This document shows positions 57,399 through 64,000 of a DNA stretch of 64,000 nt, in pieces. Position numbers and translations under genes: made by a program. The number at the start of each line of letters is the position of its first letter. Position 1 is the first letter of the stretch. A model generated the notes under the pieces. The model worked only from the letters and a program-made list of their open reading frames with translations, did not search any database and was not told where the DNA came from. The stretch comes from Henckelia pumila (lineage: Eukaryota; Streptophyta; Magnoliopsida; Lamiales; Gesneriaceae), in contig NC_133123.1 in NCBI RefSeq assembly GCF_033568475.1, positions 103,727,228 to 103,791,227 on the forward strand, read 5' to 3'.

Positions 57399-58696
57399 AA
57401 CTAAGGCAGCATAACAGAACACTCCAACAACAACTCAAATCTCATTATTACAACATGCATTAATACATCAATACATCAATCTAACATAATGCAATACATG
57501 AAGTTCTAGAGTTGATCATAAACTCAAAAGTAGAACATGCATCGGTTCTAGGATATTAAAACTTCAAAATACATATCAACAAGTTCGAATAACAACTTCA
57601 AATTCTAAACCGATTCCCCACTTTTATCATTCCAACTCGAACTAGTCATGTCTCCTCTGACTCGATCCTGCCCCACCTGTTGCCAAGTACACATCCAAAA
57701 ACAAGACAACAGTCGGATAACTCCGGTGAGAATAATATTCCTAGTAAAAGAAACATAACATGCAATATCCAGTAATATATCAAAATCATGATATAATGAC
57801 AACATATTCCAAATATGCAATAACATTAAATGAATGTCTTTAAAATTCGAGATTATCTAATCGGATAATCAAATGAAAATTCGGTTCATCGGTTGGGATC
57901 CCGATGACAAGATATTACAATCACTCACCGACTCTCCCGATCGAGGTGGATAGTGCATAGACAATCCTCTAGACTCTGGAGTAATTATAAGGAGTATTCG
58001 GGCTCTTGGAAGAACTCAACAACCAAGGCCACTCGATTATATTCCCCAAAATGTAATATTCAAAAAGAAATCAAATCATTTGGCTCAAGATGAATGCATA
58101 TGTAAATCATAATACATTAAAACATAATTCAATTAATTCAAATAAACATGCAAGTATGTGATTTCAGGGAACTCAAAAATCAATTTGGTTTTGAGTATTC
58201 ATCCCTATTTGATTCAATGTCGACTTATACCTTATTCTCGATTCAAAGCTCTAACTCATGATAAGCTACAAAGACAAAAGATACCATCAAAATCCATCCA
58301 AACTCAATTCAAACCAACACGGTAAAATCGTTTCCAAATCACTATCTTCTCGATCAATTCGAATTCTGAAAACTCTTAATCACCAACTCCCAAACCAATC
58401 TGAAATGAAGTATGATAGGATCAAAATAAACATTCAAACTCAATCGAAATGCGGCTCAATCAATTCAAACTAATCTGTATCAAAACTTGAATCGGCGGCA
58501 TAACGGTTAATAAACGGACAACCAAAAATCCACAAACAACAATATATCTATCAAATTCAACTCATAACATCATCAATCCATCAAAATCAAGTCAATATCA
58601 ACAATATTCCAAACCCCCATTTTTGAATTTTTCTTCAAGAATTCCTAACAAATCCGAATGTCGTTCTTTTTCCGATCCGTCTTGGAATAAACAATC
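57399..58696 (-). repeat. D-like LTR piece, reverse orientation
   Basis: Reverse-strand matches to the gypsy D LTR include GTGTACTTGGCAACAGG (57676-57692), the GAGTCGGTGAG block (57925-57935) and GACATTCGGATTTGT (58648-58662). Its U3 part is cut off by gypsy C at 58697. Confidence 0.75.
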
Positions 58697-58754
58697 TGTA
58701 GTAGCCCGTACCCTAATTGAGTAATTAAAGGATTAATGCTAATTAAATAAATTG

Positions 58755-59038
58755 GGTATCGGACGGATCGAAAGCTCCAAAGGCACGATCGGAAGCTCCG
58801 AACAGGATCGGAAGCTCCGATGAGCGATCGGAGTCACCGATGATATTACGTCATCCATGACAATTGGCTAGATCGGAAGCTTCGATCAGGATCGGAAGCT
58901 CCGATCACCCCTATCCGAAGTCAACAAGTGATATTTTGACACGTGGTAGATCAGGAACTTTGGAAGCTCCGATGGCAGGATCGGACGTTTTGATCGAGGT
59001 TCGGACGTTCCGATCAAGGATCGGAAGTTCCGATCGTT
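58755..59038 (+). repeat. GATCGGAAGCTCCGATC palindrome array, gypsy C U3
   Basis: About ten copies, several perfect (for example near 58891-58907). Interrupted by TTACGTCA (58846-58853) and a G-box CACGTG (58940-58945). The array ends a few bases before TATAAATAG. Confidence 0.95.
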
Positions 59039-59041
59039 GTC

Positions 59042-59050
59042 TATAAATAG
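59042..59050 (+). promoter_or_regulatory. TATA box, gypsy C LTR
   Basis: TATAAATAG directly after the palindrome array. Confidence 0.78.
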
Positions 59051-60041
59051 AGGGCCGAGGCTCATTTCCAATTTCCAATTCCGAGTGTTTCCCTCTCCTT
59101 ACTAGTCTATTCGAGTTGTTCTAGCCTTCCTAGGCTTGACCCGGCGGTTGGCGAGGCATTCGGTGGTCGTAGCGGAGTTGTGCCCAAGTTCTGGAGGCAT
59201 CGACATCAAAGGGCTAACGACGGACGAAGGTATAGCTTTTGCTTCCTATAAATATTTAGGAGTATGCAATAGCTTAGTTAAGGCTTTTAGAGCACTTTAA
59301 TGATAGTAGTATCATTTGGCAGTGTAGAGCAGACTATAGGCGTGGACCTAGAGTTGGTAGAGCTTGCACTGTTTTGAGGTACGAAAGTACTGTTCGAGAT
59401 ATCCTGACTGAGTATGCATGTATTATGTGACTGCATGATTTATATGCCATGATATTATGCTGCATTCATTTGCATCTTGTTGTATCTCTTTCGAGATGTC
59501 TGTTAGTAGGGTTGTACCCTATCCTGTTAGTGGATGGACTTCCATCGATTTGGGTCCGGCGTATCCACGGTTATCTCGGCATGGGAGCCACCTCCTAAAG
59601 CGACGGCACAGCGTGCTACATACCAGGGCCCGGTCTGTCTCTGTTATCTGATCCTTGACCTCGAGTTATAGGGAGTTCACTTTTCATGCATGTATACTCA
59701 TACTCTCGTACTGAGCGTTTTATACTCAAGTCTCGTACTCTGTATTTTTTGGACACCCTATTCCATGGGGCAGGTTTGCAATTGGACGAGGAGGGTGGAT
59801 CCAGGAGGAGCTAGTCAGTGGTTGGCCAGCTGGAGCTTCGTCTAGGTTTTATTACTGTTGTTTGGGTTTATACAGCTATTCGATTTGGTTGTATATTATT
59901 TGAATAAATTACAGATTCCTTTACTTGGGATTGTATAACGTTTATGGTTTCCGCAGTTTTATTCTGATATCTGTTTAATTAAGTTAATTGCATGCATAAG
60001 TTCTGTTTAGTAGGTGATCCGGGTAAGGGTCACTACATTTA

Positions 60042-60053
60042 TGGTATCAGAGC
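60042..60053 (+). promoter_or_regulatory. Primer-binding site, gypsy C
   Basis: TGGTATCAGAGC five bases after the LTR end. Confidence 0.93.
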
Positions 60054-60102
60054 ATGCAAAAGAATTCTTGGGATTCAGTCTCATCATGAGATATTTTTGT
60101 AG

Positions 60103-61140
60103 ATGGCAAATCGTGACGACCGGAGTTCTCATGGCAGTGTTGGTGGGCGTTGGGGTGATGCCGACCGGGAGCCTCGTCGAGAACGGCGTCATCGTCATCA
60201 TGACGATGAGCGTTTCACTGTGCGTCGATTCTTAGCTATGGGTCCTAAGCCCTTAGTTGGAGGTGAGTCTCCGGAGGATGCGGAGAACTGGTTAGACCGC
60301 ATGGAGACGACTTTTCAGACTTTTCAATGCACCGAGGAGCAGAAGGAGGAGACCCTTGGCTATCTTCTGGATGGGCGTGCGCGCAGGTGGTGGAGGTTTA
60401 CTTCTGCACCTTTTGTTGCGGCGAGAGGAGTGGCCACCTGGGCCGAGTTCCGCACAACTTTCCAAAAGCGGTATTTTTCTCCTGCACTCCGTCAGTCGAA
60501 GGCAGGCGAGCTACTGAGTCTGCGATAGGGAGCCATGTCTATCGATGAGTATCAGCAGAGGTTCTTTGATCTGCTATCATATTGCCCCGAGATTGCTGAT
60601 AGCTCAGAGATGAAGTATAATCTGTTCCTTCGAGGCCTTAACCCTGAGATCCATGACCGTGTGGCGGTTGGCGACGACATGTCCTACGAGGGTTTGGTTA
60701 GCCGTTGTCACCAGGCGGAGGACAGCATTCAGCGGAACAGGTCTTTCCCTCAGTCGAGGCCTGCTAGTTCTTTGGGTCCCCATGCCCAAACTTTCAAGAA
60801 GTCTGGATCTTCTTCTTCCTCTGGTTCTGGAGGTGTCGTCCGTTATGGTAAGAAGGACAAGTGTGATCACTTTGGGAAGAACCATCCATCCGACAAGTGC
60901 CGTAGAGCTTCTGGAGCTTGTTTCCGTTGTGGAGAGACTGGTCATATCTGGAGAGATTGCTCACTATCTGGGGGAGGTGGTTCTGGATCTGGTTCAGGAT
61001 CTGGTTCTCAGGCCACCGTACAGCAGAGGTCGCAGGGACAATCTGCTGGGAGTTCTCATTTGAGGCCACGAGCTTCTGGCCAGGTGTTTGCCCAAAGACA
61101 TGATCAGGCAGTGGAGGAGAATGAGAAAGTCATCGCAGGT
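60103..61140 (+). pseudogene. Gypsy C gag
   Basis: Starts MANRDDRSSHGSVGGRWGD, then an Arg/His-rich stretch (RRERRHRHHDDER), the capsid domain (PKPLVGGESPEDAENWLDRM, FVAARGVATWAEFR) and, after TAG at 60526 (CAG origin), EYQQRFFDLLSYCPE. The nucleocapsid has a CDHF...HPSDKC segment and a zinc knuckle CFRCGETGHIWRDC (60928-60969), followed by a Gly/Ser-rich spacer. One stop is the only break before a frameshift near 61145. Confidence 0.93.
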
Positions 61141-61587
61141 ACATTTGCTTTATGGTATACCTGCTCTTGTACTTATTGAAACTGGTGCATCTCATTCCTT
61201 CATTTCTGCACGTTTTGTTAAGAGGCATAAGTTACCACGCATTGCACTAGATGTAGTGATGTCTGTTTCTACTCCGACGAGCCAATCTGCTTTCGCTAAG
61301 CGTCTAGTGATGGGTTGCCCTTTAGAGTTTGAGGGTAACATTTTGATTGCGAATCTCATGGTCCTGGCGATGGACGACTTTGATTGCATTCTGGGAATAG
61401 ATATGTTGACTACCTATCGAGCTTCAGTGGACTGCTATCATAGATTAGTACGCTTTCATCCGGAGGGGAGTGAGAGCTGGTTTTTCTATGGTGAGGGAGC
61501 GCGACCCCCGATGCCTTTGGTATCAGCTTTGAGAGCCTGTCGAGCTCTAGAGTCTGGCGGGGAAGGCTACCTTATCTATGCAGTTGA
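61141..61587 (+). pseudogene. Gypsy C protease, active-site Asp replaced
   Basis: After the frameshift the frame reads YGIPALVLIETGASHSFISA: the catalytic Asp of DTG is Glu (GAA, 61178-61180). DCILGIDMLTTYR and GARPPMPLVSALRA follow. The reading frame enters the copia solo LTR after YLIYAVD. Confidence 0.92.
61583..61587. repeat. Target duplication of copia solo LTR (GTTGA)
   Basis: GTTGA here and at 63436-63440 flank the LTR and rejoin the gypsy C frame. Confidence 0.95.
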
Positions 61588-63435
61588 TGTTGGAACACGG
61601 TCGTTCTCCGGATCAAAAAGAAAGTGATACCCGATGCAGCGGAAGTTTTAAAATTTTATATGGAATGATTCCATATGGGTATCAAATTCCTACGATTAAA
61701 ATTGATAATATAAAATTTAAACAATATAAATTTTACCTTAAAATCTCGAAACGAGATTATGGACACCAACAGATTAAACTGCTCTTGTTGTATATCCCAG
61801 GAACTGATGAACGAACAATTCTTCAATCAGGTCCACGAACAGAAGTTTAATCCCTCTGATAGACTGCACTAGAAAATCTATCAGAAGTTTCTGCGAAGAG
61901 ATAGAATAGATATGATCTGCTAATTCAGACTGCAAATTCGAAATTCGCAGACTGAAAATTCTCTAAGACAAAGAGAGGGGGGGCGGCCGAAATTCCTAGA
62001 CTGGAGGCTAGGGTTTTCGAAAATCTGAGTGTAAGTTGTGTCTAATTTATGTACTGCAATAACTTATTTATAATGTGGGCTGCTAACAGCTTAGGGCCCA
62101 TTAGTCCTAAGTTCAAGCCTGACAAGCAAAGCCCGCATGTTCAGAAATTAATATAAAATTCATCGTGACTCAGATTGATAAACCAATTTCACCAATGTGC
62201 ACAGAAACCATTTCTGCATCTTTTAAAGTCAAGATAAATTTTCTGAATCCGAATTCAGTGGTTTCCAAAAATGTCCATCACTATGTCATTTTAGGAAATC
62301 TTACTCCCTCTACTCTTAAATAAGAAGTCCCACTTCTTTATTCACTAAATTTAACTCTTTAATTTTAATTATCTCAACGGAAATTAAAAATCCATTACTT
62401 GTGTGACCCTCAATGGTTCAGGGATACAGCTAGCCGTGGGCTCACAACTCCTTGTGACTCGAAACAACAATTTTTGACTTGCCCATCGAATCATGGTAAG
62501 AGCGCCTAGCAACATCGCCCCATGATTCCCTAGGTATCACTGATAGTGCCTGCAAGAACCAATAGATTTTGGTTAGCGTACAGTACGGTCCCTTCATCCA
62601 TATATCCCGATCGAATCAACAACCATTGGTAAATCGAGAGTCGTTCGAGATTCGATAGCTATGCAATGCATCTTGAAGATCAAATAGTGACATCGCATGT
62701 GCTACTAAGAAACCATTTCTTAAAACACATCATGTACTCTGGCCAGAGATTCGTCACACTAATATCTCCTCAGATTGCATAGGATATCCACACTCGCAAG
62801 TATGTGGTGAATCCTTGACAACAAAGCATCGACTCCTATATGTGTCGTAACTGTACCCAATCCCGACACCTGATGACCCCAATAGAGTCGATAAACGAGT
62901 CAAAGTACAGTACTAGCATATAGAGTCTCAATGATGTTTCAAGTAGTAAGGACTAATGGTGTACAACCAAAACCGCGGACTTTATCCACTCGATAAGTGA
63001 TAACCACTTGGAAAGTCCGGATAGGGTAGTTCGATCATTCATCGTATGAATATCCATTTGCATGCTTTGAACATCTCTATGTTCCATACCAATGAAACGT
63101 GGTACTCGGCATCGCAAATGCTAGTCTCAATCTCGAGCGATCCTTATCCTTATTAACGGACGGCTCAATCAACTAGGAACTGTTTAGAATATACAGTGAC
63201 TATAAGATGTGTTTCATGATAGCCATCCCCATGTGCCACCACATCTTACATACACTATAGTATATTCAAGGTCTTCATCTAAACATCTTATAGTATGTCA
63301 CAACATAATAATATGATAAAAGATAAAGTAAATTCCATTATAAAAGTGTAAATTATATTAAACAAAAGATTGTTTATACATAGAGTCATCAAAGCCCTTA
63401 GCCACAAGTTGGCTCACCGGGCACCCACTCTTTCA
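61588..63435 (-). mobile_element. Copia solo LTR (1848 bp)
   Basis: Runs TGTTGGAAC to TCTTTCA on the plus strand, i.e. reverse orientation, and matches the copia 3' LTR at 49995-51836 over its length. Flanked by perfect 5-bp duplications. Arises by recombination between the two LTRs of a full element. Confidence 0.95.
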
Positions 63436-64000
63436 GTTGATTTGTCCGCTGAGAGCATTGGGATAGAGAGCATTCCTGTTGTGGATGAATTTCCAGATGT
63501 ATTTCCTGATGAGATTCTGGGTTTTCCTCCTGCTAGGGAAGTCGAGTTTGGCATAGAGTTGATGTCGGGTACTTCGCCTATTTCTAGAGCACCGTATCAT
63601 CTGGCTCCGTCAGAGATGCGTGAGTTGAAGAATCAGCTATAGGATCTTTTGGACAAGGGGTACATTCGTCCTAGTGTATCCCCTTGGGGAGCTCCTTTTC
63701 TCTTCGTGAAGAAGAATGATGGGTCGATGCGGTTGTGCATTGACTATCGGCAGCTGAATCGAGTCACTGTGAAGAACAAGTATCCGTTGCCTCGTATTGA
63801 TGACTTGTTTGATCAGCTGCAGGGCACGTCAGTTTACTCCAAGATTGACTTGAGATCTGGGTATCATCAGATGAGAGTCCGTGATCAGGACGTAGCCAAG
63901 ACTGCATTCCGTACTCGCTATGGGCATTACGAGTTTCTAGTAATGCCATTTGGTTTGACTAATGCGCCGGCTATATTCATGGATCTGATGAACCGGGTCT
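63436..64000 (+). pseudogene. Gypsy C pol: linker and reverse transcriptase, incomplete at window end
   Basis: Resumes with the linker VVDEFPDVFPDEILGFPPAR, then TAG at 63640 (CAG origin), then reverse transcriptase [38 protein letters not shown] (first catalytic Asp present) and [15 protein letters not shown]. The catalytic IDD motif lies beyond the window. Confidence 0.93.

Larger units (their letters stand above)
58697..60037 (+). repeat. Gypsy C 5' LTR (1341 bp)
   Basis: Starts TGTAGTAGCCCG and ends GGGTCACTACA. Holds the palindrome array, TATA box at 59042-59050, and GGGCTAACGACGGA at 59210-59223 (also in gypsy A and B). Confidence 0.93.
58697..64000 (+). mobile_element. Gypsy C: Ty3/gypsy chromovirus-type element, running off the window
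   Basis: 5' LTR 58697-60037, primer site, gag, protease and reverse transcriptase, with a copia solo LTR inserted at 61588-63435. Its LTR is related to gypsy B's and more distantly to gypsy A's. The 3' end is not in the window. Confidence 0.93.

Overview
This window is nuclear DNA of a flowering plant, almost certainly a eudicot: AT-rich spacers, CACTA-free hAT DNA-transposon debris, and Ty3/gypsy and Ty1/copia LTR retrotransposons nested in one another. The lineage cannot be fixed from sequence alone; a Glu-rich repeat-borne protein near 42 kb reminds me of families multiplied in Lamiales genomes, but that is only an impression. I see only one plausible host gene, a 58-residue single-pass membrane protein at 11.0-11.2 kb on the minus strand. 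No rRNA, tRNA, CRISPR or bacterial-type operon is present.

Layout. 1-6869: LARD-1, a non-coding LTR element (large retrotransposon derivative) with about 3.3-kb LTRs and a 3.0-kb internal domain without genes; its 5' end lies outside the window. It sits inside a decayed chromodomain gypsy element (gypsy B, 6871-8435). 8436-11577: low-repeat spacer with the small gene and a MITE-like patch. 11578-40470: one LTR of the LARD family (LTR-3) blown apart by a hAT transposon (12615-16448) and by a complete LARD in reverse orientation (LARD-2, 18074-39537, target duplication TGTAC). LARD-2's own 3' LTR was split by a probable solo LTR (LTR-E, duplication CCTAC), which was then split by a complete gypsy element (gypsy A, 23515-31212, duplication ATGAT). 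That is a four-level nest whose order of events can be read directly. 40471-43790: spacer, a 112-bp hairpin and an acidic-protein pseudogene on the minus strand. 43790-49994: rearranged gypsy D sequence: a reverse LTR piece, the end of pol, a full LTR, then the start of gag. 49995-57398: a copia element on the minus strand, inserted in that gag. 57399-58696: another reverse D-like LTR piece. 58697-64000: gypsy C, running off the window and carrying a solo LTR of the same copia family (61588-63435, duplication GTTGA).

How the parts relate. All gypsy gag-pol genes belong to the chromodomain (Tekay/Del-like) group by gene order, tRNA-iMet-type primer site and a C-terminal chromodomain-like tail. 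Every coding region is broken, and most premature stops are CAG to TAG or CGA to TGA, as expected from deamination of methylated cytosine. None of the elements looks able to move by itself.

The most striking structure is not a gene. Nearly every retroelement family here carries, in its non-coding control region, its own cluster of short GC-rich palindromes: TCGGAAGCTCCGA-type arrays just before the TATA box of gypsy A, B and C; three hairpins at an exact 65-bp period and three GGCGCGGGCGCGC boxes in the gypsy D LTR; GGACCC/GGGTCC inverted pairs in the D-like LTR; a NotI-like palindrome plus the same GGCGCGGGCGCGC box in LTR-E; and five stem-loops with 3-nt loops in the copia leader.
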